A stretch of DNA of 64,000 bases, taken from positions 496,001-560,000 of the forward strand of contig NZ_OBEJ01000002.1 in assembly GCF_900215575.1 (NCBI RefSeq). The letters run 5' to 3'. This stretch comes from Natronoarchaeum philippinense. GTDB taxonomy: Archaea; Halobacteriota; Halobacteria; Halobacteriales; Natronoarchaeaceae. The notes under the pieces are model-generated. The model worked only from the letters and a program-made list of their open reading frames with translations. It ran no database searches and was not told the DNA's origin. The position numbers and the translations under genes were made by a program. Positions within the stretch are counted from its first letter, which is position 1. Every line of letters begins with the position of its first letter. Below, one piece after another: positions 24,868 to 33,810 of the stretch.

Positions 24868-25187
24868 ACGCGAGGGTGTTCCCGCTCGTACTTGATAAAT
24901 TCCGCGGCGTCTGTCGAGACACCAGCCGTACGGCCATCCCGGTACCAGAAACGATAAGTTGCAGCGCCACGACGGCACAACCGTGCTACTGACCGCTCGC
25001 CGTCGCGTCGGTCGACGCCGCGTCGTGAGCGGAAGCGCCGTCCTTTTCAAAAAACGCGATCGGTAGAGCGCTCGCTGCGGGGCTGGCGACCTCGTCGCGG
25101 GCGCGTTCCGGCCGATCAATCGATTGATACCCCACCAGCGACACACACTACCCAGAGAACGATCGCGGTTTGCGAACCCACCAACAC
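24868..25187. other. 320-bp divergent spacer between htpX and the dap operon
   Basis: Apart from the htpX promoter on the minus strand and a 14-bp palindrome (25115-25128) before dapA, nothing is recognised. There is a short A-run (CAAAAAACG at about 25050) and no convincing tRNA-like cloverleaf or open frame. An attenuator or riboswitch for lysine was looked for and none of the conserved elements were seen. Confidence 0.4.
25115..25128 (+). promoter_or_regulatory. Perfect 14-bp palindrome ATCAATCGATTGAT upstream of dapA
   Basis: It ends 59 nt before the dapA ATG and its right half (GATTGATA) could double as a TATA-like element. A perfect, AT-rich palindrome in an otherwise GC-rich region suggests an operator for the lysine operon. 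The Lrp/AsnC family is the usual type of amino-acid regulator in haloarchaea, but the factor is not identified. Confidence 0.45.
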
Positions 25188-26105
25188 ATGACACAGGAAC
25201 TGTTCAGCGGCGTGTTCCCGGCGATGGTCACGCCCTTCGCGGACGACGAGAGCATCGATCACGAACAGCTGCGAGCCGACGCCCAGCGTCTCGAAGCCGC
25301 CGGCGTCGACGGGCTCGTGCCCGTCGGTTCGACTGGCGAAAGCGCGACGCTGACCCACGACGAGCACGTCGAAGTCGTCGAGACGGTCGTCGACGCCGTC
25401 GAGGACGTGCCCGTGATCGCGGGCACCGGCTCGAACAACACCCGCGAGGCGCTGGAACTCTCAGAGCGTGCAGCCGACGCCGGCGCCGACGCCTTGCTTC
25501 TCATTTCGCCGTACTACAACAAGCCCGAACAGCGCGGGCTGGTCGAGCACTTCCGAACGATCGCCGACGCGATCGACCTGCCCCAGATCGTCTACAACGT
25601 CCCCTCGCGCACGGGCCGGAACATCGAACCTGACACGGCCGTCGAGCTGGCTCGCCACGAGAACATCGCGGGGTTCAAGGCCGCCAGCGGGGATCTGAAT
25701 CAGGTCTCCGAGATCGTCGAGCGCACGCGCGAGGAGGACTTCGCGGTGCTGTCGGGCGACGACGGCCTGACGCTGCCGATGCTGTCGGTCGGCGCGACCG
25801 GCGGGATCAGCGTCGTCGCCAACGTCGAACCCGAGCGCACCTGCGCGATGGTCGGAGCGGCGCTGTCGGGCGACTTCGGACGCGCCCGCGAACTCCACCA
25901 CGAACTCGGCCCGCTGATGCGCGCGCTGTTCACCGAGACCAACCCGATCCCGGTCAAGGAAGCGATGCACATCCGCGGGCACTGCCAGCCGACGCTGCGC
26001 TCGCCGCTGACCCGGCTGTCCGAGGAGTATCGCGTCGAGCTCGCCAACCTGCTCGACGACCTCGACGAGCAGCGCGCGGCCAGCCCGGCGGAGGTCGAGG
26101 GATGA
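25188..26105 (+). CDS. dapA: 4-hydroxy-tetrahydrodipicolinate synthase
   Basis: 305 aa from ATG 25188; a TTG at 25170 is in frame but less likely. Signatures of the TIM barrel: GVFPAMVTPF, PVGSTGESATLTHDEH, the Tyr of ISPYYNKPEQ and IVYNVPSRTGRN, and the Schiff-base lysine in IAGFKAASGD. It condenses pyruvate with aspartate semialdehyde, the first step specific to lysine. It is the first gene of a six-gene run; its stop overlaps dapB by 4 nt. Confidence 0.95.
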   Translation: MTQELFSGVFPAMVTPFADDESIDHEQLRADAQRLEAAGVDGLVPVGSTGESATLTHDEHVEVVETVVDAVEDVPVIAGTGSNNTREALELSERAADAGADALLLISPYYNKPEQRGLVEHFRTIADAIDLPQIVYNVPSRTGRNIEPDTAVELARHENIAGFKAASGDLNQVSEIVERTREEDFAVLSGDDGLTLPMLSVGATGGISVVANVEPERTCAMVGAALSGDFGRARELHHELGPLMRALFTETNPIPVKEAMHIRGHCQPTLRSPLTRLSEEYRVELANLLDDLDEQRAASPAEVEG

Positions 26106-26860
26106 GCCGCATCGCGGTCGTGGGCGCCACCGGCCGCACCGGCGGCGAGGTCGTCGACGCCGGCGTCGAGCGCGACGATGTCGATGTCGTCGTCGGCTTC
26201 GCCAGCGAGGCCGGCGAGCGATCCGGCGTCCCCGTTCGACCGGTCGCCGACATCGAGGCCGCGCTCGCCGACCGTGATATCGACGCCGTCGTCGACTTCT
26301 CGACGCCAGAGGTAACGCATACCGTCGTCGACACCTGCGTCGAGTCCGGCATCGCGCTCGTCGTCGGCACCACCGGATTCGACGAGGACGGCGAGGCGTC
26401 GCTGCGCGCCGCCGGCGAGGACATTCCCGTCCTCAAGGCGACCAATTTCTCGCGTGGCGTCAACGTCCTCCAGCGCGTCGTCGGCGAGGCCGTCGCCGCG
26501 CTCGATGGCTACGACCTCGAACTGATGGAATCCCACCACAACGGCAAGGTCGACGCGCCGTCCGGCACCGCCAACTCCATTCTGGAGACCGTACAGGAAG
26601 AACGCGATGTCGAACCCGTCTACGGCCGCGAGGGCCACGCCCCCCGCGACGAGGACGAGATCGGCGTGTTCGCCCGGCGCGCGGGCGACATCCGCGGCGA
26701 GCACGAGCTAATTCTGGCGGGCAACGACGAGGTCCTGAGCCTTTCCCACCGAGCGGAAGACCGCGGCGTGTTCGCCGCCGGCGCGCTCGACGCCGCGGCG
26801 TGGGTCGCGGGACGAAATCCTGACTGGTATACCTTCGGCGAAGTAATCGACGACACATGA
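26102..26860 (+). CDS. dapB: 4-hydroxy-tetrahydrodipicolinate reductase
   Basis: 252 aa; ATG 26102 overlaps the dapA TGA. The nucleotide-binding loop is VVGATGRTGGEVV, and the active-site signature ELMESHHNGKVDAPSGTA carries the His-His and Lys residues of the family. VVGTTGFDE and TNFSRGVNV are also present. It reduces the dapA product with NAD(P)H to tetrahydrodipicolinate. Confidence 0.95.
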   Translation: MSRIAVVGATGRTGGEVVDAGVERDDVDVVVGFASEAGERSGVPVRPVADIEAALADRDIDAVVDFSTPEVTHTVVDTCVESGIALVVGTTGFDEDGEASLRAAGEDIPVLKATNFSRGVNVLQRVVGEAVAALDGYDLELMESHHNGKVDAPSGTANSILETVQEERDVEPVYGREGHAPRDEDEIGVFARRAGDIRGEHELILAGNDEVLSLSHRAEDRGVFAAGALDAAAWVAGRNPDWYTFGEVIDDT

Positions 26861-27687
26861 GCCTCGAATCCGACATCGACGACCTGTGGCAGCGAAAGCA
26901 GAACGGACTGACGGCCGCCGACGCGACCGACGAGCACCTCGACGTGCTCGACGAATTCCTCGCCGCGCTCGAAGCCGGCGACGTGCGCGCCGCCGAGAAG
27001 CACGGTGACGAGTGGGAGGCAAACGAGTGGGTCAAGCAGGGCATCCTGCTCAACTTCGGCCTGCGCGAGACCGTCGCCCGCGAGTACGGCGGCGTCGACT
27101 ACCACGACGTGCTCCCGCTCCGGGAGACGGCCGACCTGAACGAGCGCGGCACGCGCAACACGCCCGACGGGACCGCGATCCGCCGGGGCGCCTATCTGGG
27201 CGAGGACTGCATCATGATGTCGCCCTCGTTCGTCAACATCGGCGCTCACGTCGGCGACGGGACGCTGATCGACTCGTGTGACACCGTCGGGTCGTGCGCT
27301 CAGATCGGCGAGAACGTCAAGCTCGGCGCCAACACGCTGATCGGCGGCGTGCTCGAACCCGTCGAGGACGCCCCCGTGATCGTCGAGGACGGCGTCTCGC
27401 TGGGCGCTGGCTGTAGAGTGACGAGCGGCTTCGTCGTCGGCGAGAACAGCGTCGTCGGCGAGAACACGCTCCTGACGCCGCGGATCCCCGTCTACGACCT
27501 CGTCGAGGAGGAGGTCATCTACGGCGAACTGCCGCCCGAGCGTCGGGCGTTCCAGCGCTTCGTCGAGTCCTCGGTCAGCGATCACGAGATGATCGACGGC
27601 GGCGCGTTCAAGCCCGCCGTGGTCGCCACCCACATCGAGGACGAGACGCTGGAGGCCACCGAGCGCGAGGACGCGCTCCGGGAGTGA
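26857..27687 (+). CDS. dapD: Tetrahydrodipicolinate N-succinyltransferase
   Basis: 276 aa; ATG 26857 overlaps the dapB stop by 4 nt. The C-terminal two thirds is a left-handed beta-helix of hexapeptide repeats (IRRGAYLGEDCIMMSPSFVN, IGAHVGDGTLID, IGENVKLGANTLIGG). It transfers succinyl from succinyl-CoA to tetrahydrodipicolinate, which commits the pathway to the succinylase branch. This choice agrees with dapE downstream. Confidence 0.94.
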   Translation: MSLESDIDDLWQRKQNGLTAADATDEHLDVLDEFLAALEAGDVRAAEKHGDEWEANEWVKQGILLNFGLRETVAREYGGVDYHDVLPLRETADLNERGTRNTPDGTAIRRGAYLGEDCIMMSPSFVNIGAHVGDGTLIDSCDTVGSCAQIGENVKLGANTLIGGVLEPVEDAPVIVEDGVSLGAGCRVTSGFVVGENSVVGENTLLTPRIPVYDLVEEEVIYGELPPERRAFQRFVESSVSDHEMIDGGAFKPAVVATHIEDETLEATEREDALRE

Positions 27688-27697
27688 TCCGGTCGAC

Positions 27698-28981
27698 ATG
27701 AGCGAGGACCGACCCGAGTTCGACTGCGCGATGCCCGAGAACCCCGAGATACGGCGTCTCGACGAGTGGGACGGCCAGCGACTGCGCCGACTCGCCGACG
27801 AGTACGCCAGCCCGCTGTACGTCCTCGATCTCCAGCGGGTGCGCGAGAACTACCGTCGGCTGTTCGCGGCGTTTCCGGACGCCGACGTTCACTTTGCGGC
27901 GAAGGCAAACACCGCGCGGCCGGTCCTGCGGACGCTCCACTCCGAGGGCGCCGGAATCGAGTGTGCCTCGGCGGGCGAGGCCGTCCGCGCGCTCGACGCC
28001 GGCGTCCCCTCCGAGCGAGTCCAGTACACGGCGGTCAACCCGCCCGCCGAGGACCTCGATCTGGTCGTCGGGCGCTGGGAAGACGGCGCAGACGACCTCA
28101 CCATCACCGTCGGCGCGCTGGACACGCTCGACCGACTGGAATCGCGGGGCTACGACGGACGCCTCTGCGTCCGCGTCAACCCCGGCGTCGGCGCCGGCCA
28201 CCACGAGAAGGTGGCGACGGGCGCCGACGCGAAGTTCGGCGTTCCCTACGAGCGCGCCGGCGAGGCGCTCGCGGAGGCCGCCGACCGCGGGTTCGACGTG
28301 GTCGGCATCCACGCCCACGCCGGCAGCGGCATCTCCGGCGAGGACCTCGACTCCCACCGCGAACTCGTCTCGCGGATGGGCGATCTGGCCCGCGATTCGC
28401 CCGTCGATCTGGAGTTCGTCGACATCGGCGGCGGCTTCGGCGTCCCCTACCGCGAGGACGAGGACCCCCTCGATCTCGACGCCGTCGCCGACGCGACGCG
28501 GGCGGCGCTCGGCGAAATTGATGCCACGCTGGTGATCGAGCCGGGACGCTATCTCGTCGCGGACGCCGGTGTCCTGCTGACGACCGTCAACACGGTCAAG
28601 CCGGCTCCCGACACGCGCGTCGTCGGCGTCGACTCCGGCATGACGACGCTGTTGCGCCCGGCGATGTACGACGCCTACCACCCGATCCGGAACGTCGCCG
28701 CGAACGCCGCCGATCGGCCTGCTGTCGCACAGACAGTGACGGGGCCGATCTGCGAGAGCGCCGACGTGTTCTGCACCGACCGGTCGATCGCTGAATGCCG
28801 CCGTGGCGACATGCTGGCGATCGGCAACGCCGGCGCGTACGGCTACGAGATGGCGAGCCAGTACAACTCCCGTCCCCGACCGGCGACGGTCGTGCTCGAC
28901 CGCGGGCAGGAGGCCGTCGCTCGGCGCCGCGAGACGATCGACGACGTGACGCGGCTGGAACAGGAGGTCGAGTGGCTATGA
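27698..28981 (+). CDS. lysA: Diaminopimelate decarboxylase
   Basis: 427 aa from ATG 27698, 10 nt after dapD; an alternative in-frame ATG at 27731 would give 416 aa. Fold type III PLP enzyme: the PLP lysine is in HFAAKANTARPV, GIHAHAGSGI and VDIGGGFGVPY bind the phosphate, and EPGRYLVADAG and the GAYGYEMASQYNSR segment complete the active site. It decarboxylates meso-diaminopimelate to lysine, the last step, and lies before dapF and dapE. Confidence 0.94.
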   Translation: MSEDRPEFDCAMPENPEIRRLDEWDGQRLRRLADEYASPLYVLDLQRVRENYRRLFAAFPDADVHFAAKANTARPVLRTLHSEGAGIECASAGEAVRALDAGVPSERVQYTAVNPPAEDLDLVVGRWEDGADDLTITVGALDTLDRLESRGYDGRLCVRVNPGVGAGHHEKVATGADAKFGVPYERAGEALAEAADRGFDVVGIHAHAGSGISGEDLDSHRELVSRMGDLARDSPVDLEFVDIGGGFGVPYREDEDPLDLDAVADATRAALGEIDATLVIEPGRYLVADAGVLLTTVNTVKPAPDTRVVGVDSGMTTLLRPAMYDAYHPIRNVAANAADRPAVAQTVTGPICESADVFCTDRSIAECRRGDMLAIGNAGAYGYEMASQYNSRPRPATVVLDRGQEAVARRRETIDDVTRLEQEVEWL

Positions 28982-28994
28982 CTGAGGTGAGGAT

Positions 28995-29882
28995 ATGATC
29001 CCCTTCGAGAAGTACAACGGCACCGACAACGACTTCGTCGTGATCGAAGCGGCCGACGCGACGACGATTCCGAACCTCTCGGAGTTCGCCGTCGAGCACT
29101 GCGACCGTTCGGACGGCCTCGGCGCCGACCGCGAGGGCGCGACGACCGGCGCCGACGGCGTTCTCGTGCTCGATGTCGACGCCGACGCCGAACCGGTCCG
29201 CGTCGAGATGACGCTGTACCAGCCCGACGGCGGCACCGCCGCGATGTGTGGCAACGGCGCCCGGGTCGTCGCCGCGTGGGCCCACGAACGCACCGGCGAG
29301 ACCGACTTCGTCATCGAGACGGGTGCGGGCGACCGCGCCGCGACCGTCGAGAAAGCTGAATCGGGCGAGTTCGTCGTCAGTGTCGAGATGGGCGAGCCGG
29401 CGTTTTCGCCGGGCGATGTCCCGCTCGCCGAGTCGTACGACGAGCCGATCATCGAGGAGGACATCGGCGAGCTGACCGTCACTGCGGTCAACACCGGCGT
29501 TCCCCACGCCGTCGCGTTCGTCGAGGATGTCGACGCCGTGGAGCTGGACGCCGTCGCGCCGGCCACCCGCCACGCCGACGCCTTCCCCGAGGGAGCGAAC
29601 GTCAACCTCGCCGCAGTGGACGGAGACGGGTTCCGCCAGCGCACCTTCGAGCGCGGCGTCGAGGGCGAGACGAAGGCCTGTGGCACCGGCGCAGTCGCCA
29701 TCGCCGCGGTCGCTCGGCGCCTCGGGCACACCGACGAGGACGCGATCCGCGTCAGCCCGCCCGGCGGCGACCTCGATATCCGCGTTCCCGACGAGGGGCC
29801 GGCCATCCTGCGCGGGCCGGTCGCGTTCGAGTACGCCGACCGGGTCGACCCGCTGGGCGACGCGCTCGGAGGCGGGTTCTGA
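28995..29882 (+). CDS. dapF: Diaminopimelate epimerase
   Basis: 295 aa from ATG 28995. The two catalytic cysteines are in AAMCGNGARVVA and ETKACGTGAVAIA, with the typical start FEKYNGTDNDFVV. It interconverts LL- and meso-diaminopimelate without cofactor. As archaea lack peptidoglycan diaminopimelate, its use here must be for lysine alone. The TGA overlaps the dapE ATG by one base. Confidence 0.94.
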   Translation: MIPFEKYNGTDNDFVVIEAADATTIPNLSEFAVEHCDRSDGLGADREGATTGADGVLVLDVDADAEPVRVEMTLYQPDGGTAAMCGNGARVVAAWAHERTGETDFVIETGAGDRAATVEKAESGEFVVSVEMGEPAFSPGDVPLAESYDEPIIEEDIGELTVTAVNTGVPHAVAFVEDVDAVELDAVAPATRHADAFPEGANVNLAAVDGDGFRQRTFERGVEGETKACGTGAVAIAAVARRLGHTDEDAIRVSPPGGDLDIRVPDEGPAILRGPVAFEYADRVDPLGDALGGGF

Positions 29883-31039
29883 TGGCCGCCGGCAGCGAGC
29901 GCGGCGACGACCGGAGCGACGAGTTCGACCCCGTCGCCTTCCTCGACGAAGCCGTGCCGATCGAATCACACGAGTCCGTCGAGGAGATGCGAACGTTCCT
30001 CGTCGACACGCTCGCCGAGCACGGCGTCGACGCAGCGGTCGACGACGCCGGGAACGTGGTCGCATCGCGGACCGCCGCTTCTGCGGGCGAAACTGCAGGC
30101 ATCCACGTCGTTCTCAACACCCACATCGACACCGTCCCTCCCCACGTCCCCTACGACCGGGACGACGAGCGCATCTACGGCCGGGGCTCGTGCGACGCCA
30201 AAGGACCGCTGGCCGTCTTGCTCGCCGGCTTTCTGACCGTCGACCCCGGTGACGGACGGCTCACACTCGCCGTCTCGCCCGATGAGGAGACTCTCTCGAC
30301 GGGCGCCGCCGCGCTCGACATCGAGGAACTGGTGCCGGGCGCCGCGCCGCCCGACGCCGTGATCGTCGGCGAGCCTACAGGATTAGATGTCTGTAACGCC
30401 GCCAAAGGACGCTTTCAGGGAACGGTCTCGTTGGGCGGCGAAAACGCCCACGCCGCAGAGCCCGACGACGGCGTCAACGCCGTCGCCGCGGTCCGGGAAC
30501 TGATCGACGCCGTCGAGACGTTCGACGAGCGCGAGGACACGCCCGACCCGCACAGCTCGCTGGGCGCGCCGACGCTGACGCCGACGACCATCGAGGGCGG
30601 CACCGCGACGAATCAGGTGCCCGCCGACTGTTCGGTCGTCGTCGACCGCCGATCGGTGCCGCCGGAGACCAGCGAGGGGTTCCGGAGCGCGCTCGAAGCC
30701 CACGTCCGCGAGCGCGTCCCCGAGGACGTGGCCGTCGAGTTCGCGTTGACCGACCGCGAGAGCCCGTTTCTGGAGGCGTTTGCGACCGACACCGACGACC
30801 CGCTCGTCGAAACGCTCGCCGAGGCCGCCGGCGGGGCTGTGCGGCCCTTCACCGCAGCGACGGAAGCGTCGTACTTCGCCGCCCACGCGCCGACGGTCGT
30901 GTTCGGCCCCGGCTATCTGGCCGACGACGAGGGCGCTGTCGCGCACTCGGAACGCGAGTACGTCCCGATCGAGGAGGTCGAACGCGCGACCGACGCCGTC
31001 GCGGCGACGCTCGACGGACTCCTCGGACGCCGCGGGTAG
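29882..31039 (+). CDS. dapE: M20-family succinyl-diaminopimelate desuccinylase
   Basis: 385 aa from ATG 29882. Dinuclear-zinc signatures: LNTHIDTVPPH, GRGSCDAKGPLA and SPDEETLSTGA (the catalytic Glu and bridging Asp), followed by VGEPTGLDVCNAAKGR and the dimerisation domain with NAHAAEPDDG. Position in the dap operon favours DapE over the related ArgE/ACY1/LysK enzymes. It removes succinate from N-succinyl-LL-diaminopimelate. The aminotransferase step (DapC) is not encoded here and must be elsewhere. Confidence 0.9.
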   Translation: MAAGSERGDDRSDEFDPVAFLDEAVPIESHESVEEMRTFLVDTLAEHGVDAAVDDAGNVVASRTAASAGETAGIHVVLNTHIDTVPPHVPYDRDDERIYGRGSCDAKGPLAVLLAGFLTVDPGDGRLTLAVSPDEETLSTGAAALDIEELVPGAAPPDAVIVGEPTGLDVCNAAKGRFQGTVSLGGENAHAAEPDDGVNAVAAVRELIDAVETFDEREDTPDPHSSLGAPTLTPTTIEGGTATNQVPADCSVVVDRRSVPPETSEGFRSALEAHVRERVPEDVAVEFALTDRESPFLEAFATDTDDPLVETLAEAAGGAVRPFTAATEASYFAAHAPTVVFGPGYLADDEGAVAHSEREYVPIEEVERATDAVAATLDGLLGRRG

Positions 31040-31129
31040 GCCGACGCTCGATTTTTCGACGCCGATGCGGTGTTTCTCGCCCGGCGGGCGTACACAAAGC
31101 ATACACGGAGGGTGTCGAATCGTCTCTAC

Positions 31130-31996
31130 ATGAAGCGCAGACAGGTCCTCGCCGGCGCGGCTGGTGCCCTCTCCGTGACGCTGGCCGGCTGTGCCGACCC
31201 GAAAGCGGTGCTGACGATGACGGCGATTTCCGACGAGGAGATCGCCGCTCGCGCGTCGGCGTCACCCCCGGGCCGGGTGTCGAGACGGATCATCCGAACG
31301 GCCGTCGAGAACGGCTCGGCGACGGCGTCCGGCACGCGGCCTCCGCTCGGCGTCGACTCCCCGATCGCGTTCGACGGCGCGTACTACGAACTCTCCCGCT
31401 CGTCGACGCGGATCGGCGACGAGCTGCGAGTCACGGTCAAGGTCGATCCCGGCGAGCGTGCGCCCGACGCGGCGACGGTCGCGTTCGGAGAGCTTCCCGA
31501 TCCCGACCGCGAGTTGCTCGGCCGGATCGTCCCGCCGCCGGAGGGACGCGAAGACGCCGTCGGCGCCTCGGCGATCTACGACGGCGCCGACCGCGAGGCG
31601 TCGGCGCTGGTTCCCGGGGCCGAGTACGGCGCGGTCGAGCGCGACGGCGAACGGTTTCCGTTCGAAGTCGTCGGCCGGGACGAGGTCGACGCCTACGAGT
31701 ACCGCTACGAGGCGACGCAGGTCGCCGCCGACGCCGCGGCGTTCGCGGATCGGCTCCGCGAGGCCCACCTGTTCGAGTTGTCCGGACTGAGCGACGCCGA
31801 ACGAGAGATCGTCGAGTCGGCGATCGGCGGCGGCTACTACGAGGGATCGGTCAGCGACGCGTTTTCCTCGCTCGCCGATCGGTTCCGCGATCACGACGCC
31901 GTCGATCCGTCCGACTGGGGCGGGGAGTTCCTCGTCCGGTACGAGGAGACCGACTACTGGGCGGATCTTCAGCACCCGCCGAGCGACGCCGACTGA
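31130..31996 (+). CDS. Tat-exported lipoprotein of unknown function
   Basis: 288 aa; ATG 31130 gives a clean Tat lipoprotein signal: MKRRQVLAGAAG followed by the lipobox LAGC, with Cys22 as the likely lipidated residue. The mature part alternates acidic loops and strands, with no cysteines or catalytic motif. The region around YEYRYEATQVAADAAAFADRL looks helical. I cannot name the family. It sits between dapE and an ABC transporter on the same strand with its own spacing on both sides. Confidence 0.8.
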   Translation: MKRRQVLAGAAGALSVTLAGCADPKAVLTMTAISDEEIAARASASPPGRVSRRIIRTAVENGSATASGTRPPLGVDSPIAFDGAYYELSRSSTRIGDELRVTVKVDPGERAPDAATVAFGELPDPDRELLGRIVPPPEGREDAVGASAIYDGADREASALVPGAEYGAVERDGERFPFEVVGRDEVDAYEYRYEATQVAADAAAFADRLREAHLFELSGLSDAEREIVESAIGGGYYEGSVSDAFSSLADRFRDHDAVDPSDWGGEFLVRYEETDYWADLQHPPSDAD

Positions 31997-32072
31997 GCCG
32001 CGACGTGACGCCGCCGGCGCGAGGGCCGCTCCGGGCGCAACGATTTTGACGCCGCCGTGTGATGTCGATCCG

Positions 32073-32993
32073 ATGAGCGCTATCGAGGTCGCCGGCCTCA
32101 CCAAGGACTACGGCGACGTGCTCGCCAACGACGACGTGACGTTCGACGTCGAATCGGGCGAGATCTTCGGCTATCTGGGACCGAACGGCGCCGGTAAGAC
32201 GACGACGATTCGCACGCTGATGGGGCTCCAGTCGCCGACCGACGGCACCGCCACCGTGCTGGGTGCGGACATCCGCAGCGAGTCGGAACTGGTCGCGGCC
32301 AAGCAACGAATCGGCTATCTGCCCGCGAATCCGGCGTTCGACGAGACTGCGACCGGCGAGGAGGTGCTCGACCTCCACGCGTCGCTCAAGGGCGACCAGC
32401 GCCGCGAGGAGCTGCTAGAACTGTTCGATCCGCCGCTAGAGCGGCCGATACGGGACTACTCGACCGGCAACGTCCAAAAGCTCGGGCTCGTGCAGGCGTT
32501 CATGCACGATCCCGATCTGGTGGTAATGGACGAGCCCACCTCGGGACTCGATCCGCTGCTCCAGCGGCGGTTCAACGAGTTCGTCCGGAGCGAGCGCGAC
32601 CGGGGAACGACGGTGTTTCTCTCCTCGCACGTGCTCAGCGAGGTGCGCCAGATCTGCGACCGCGTCGGCATCATCCGCGGGGGCCGGATCGTCACCGTCG
32701 AGTCCGTCGCGGACCTGCTCGGTCGCTCGGGCAAGTCCGTCACGCTCCGGGTTGCCGGCCACGTCGAGCGAGACGCCGTCGACCTGCCCGGCGCGCACGA
32801 TCTCGTCGTCGAGCGCGTCGACGTGCCGGACGACGACGGACGCGTGACGGAAGTTTCGTTCACCTACACTGGCGACGTGAACGAGTTGGCCGACATCATC
32901 GCCGGGTTCGACCTGCTGGAGTTCGGCGTCGAGGAGGCCCCGCTCGAAGACGTGTTTATGCGGTTTTACGGCGACGAGGAGGGGACAGCTTGA
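32073..32993 (+). CDS. ABC-2 type exporter, ATP-binding protein
   Basis: 306 aa from ATG 32073. Walker A is LGPNGAGKTTTIR, the Q-loop region GYLPANPAF, the ABC signature YSTGNVQKLGL (degenerate LSGGQ), Walker B LVVMDEPTSGLDP and the switch histidine SSHVLSE. A C-terminal domain of about 80 residues follows, as in exporters of the NatA/CcmA type. The stop overlaps the permease start (TGATG). Substrate unknown. Confidence 0.93.
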   Translation: MSAIEVAGLTKDYGDVLANDDVTFDVESGEIFGYLGPNGAGKTTTIRTLMGLQSPTDGTATVLGADIRSESELVAAKQRIGYLPANPAFDETATGEEVLDLHASLKGDQRREELLELFDPPLERPIRDYSTGNVQKLGLVQAFMHDPDLVVMDEPTSGLDPLLQRRFNEFVRSERDRGTTVFLSSHVLSEVRQICDRVGIIRGGRIVTVESVADLLGRSGKSVTLRVAGHVERDAVDLPGAHDLVVERVDVPDDDGRVTEVSFTYTGDVNELADIIAGFDLLEFGVEEAPLEDVFMRFYGDEEGTA

Positions 32994-33781
32994 TGCTCGA
33001 AATCGCCCGGTACGCCGGTCGAAAACGTCTCAAGGGAGCCGCCGCGATGACTGGCGGCATCGCCGCGCTGACGACGATGTACGTCCTGCTCTTTCCCTCG
33101 ATCACCGGCGCGGCGGATCTGGATGAGTTCATTCAGGCGTACCCGCCGTCGCTCGTCGAGGCCTTCGGCATCCGGACGCTCAACACCATCGAGGGGTTTC
33201 TGGCGACCGAGCTGTACGCGTTCGCGTGGGTGATCCTGCTCGGCCTGTACTTCGCGTACGCCGGCGCCGGACTGATCGCCGACGATGTCGAGCGCGACCG
33301 GATGGACGTGTTGCTGTCCTTGCCGATCACCCGGAGCCGGCTGCTGCTGGAGAAGTTCGCGTCGCTCGCGGTCCCGCTCGTCGTCACGAACGCCGTGATG
33401 CCCGCGGTCGTGTTCCTCGGCGTGCTGGCGATCGGCGAGGACGTGAACATGGCGCGGATCGTGATGGCCCACGTCCTCTCGATGCCGTATCTGATCGCCT
33501 GCGGCGCGATCGGGCTGGTCGCGTCGGTCGCCGCCGATCGTGCGTCGCTGGCCCAGCGAGGCGCCGCCGGCGCCGTCTTCGCGCTGTTCCTGTTCGAGTC
33601 GGTGGTGACTGGGACCGCCCTCGAACCGCTCGGCGGCCTCTCGCCGACGCGGTACTACGCGCCCAGCGACATCCTCGTCGACGGCACGTACGACTTCGCC
33701 GGCGCGGCGATTCTGCTGGCCGGGACGGCGCTGCTGGTGCTGGCGAGCAGGGAGTGGTTCCGCCGGAAGGACGTGGAGTGA
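32993..33781 (+). CDS. ABC-2 type exporter, permease
   Basis: 262 aa from ATG 32993. About six hydrophobic segments, with a large first loop (SITGAADLDEFIQAYPPSLVEAFG) and the short cytoplasmic DDVERDRMDVLLSLPITRSRLLLEKF segment, typical for ABC-2 permeases where it couples to the ATPase. It should form the membrane channel for the ATPase at 32073. Substrate unknown. Confidence 0.9.
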   Translation: MLEIARYAGRKRLKGAAAMTGGIAALTTMYVLLFPSITGAADLDEFIQAYPPSLVEAFGIRTLNTIEGFLATELYAFAWVILLGLYFAYAGAGLIADDVERDRMDVLLSLPITRSRLLLEKFASLAVPLVVTNAVMPAVVFLGVLAIGEDVNMARIVMAHVLSMPYLIACGAIGLVASVAADRASLAQRGAAGAVFALFLFESVVTGTALEPLGGLSPTRYYAPSDILVDGTYDFAGAAILLAGTALLVLASREWFRRKDVE

Positions 33782-33810
33782 GGTGATCGACCGCCGAGAC
33801 CGTGGGGCGC

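Noticed and set aside
24868-25187. Lysine riboswitch or tRNA upstream of dapA
   Set aside because: No conserved riboswitch core or cloverleaf could be drawn.
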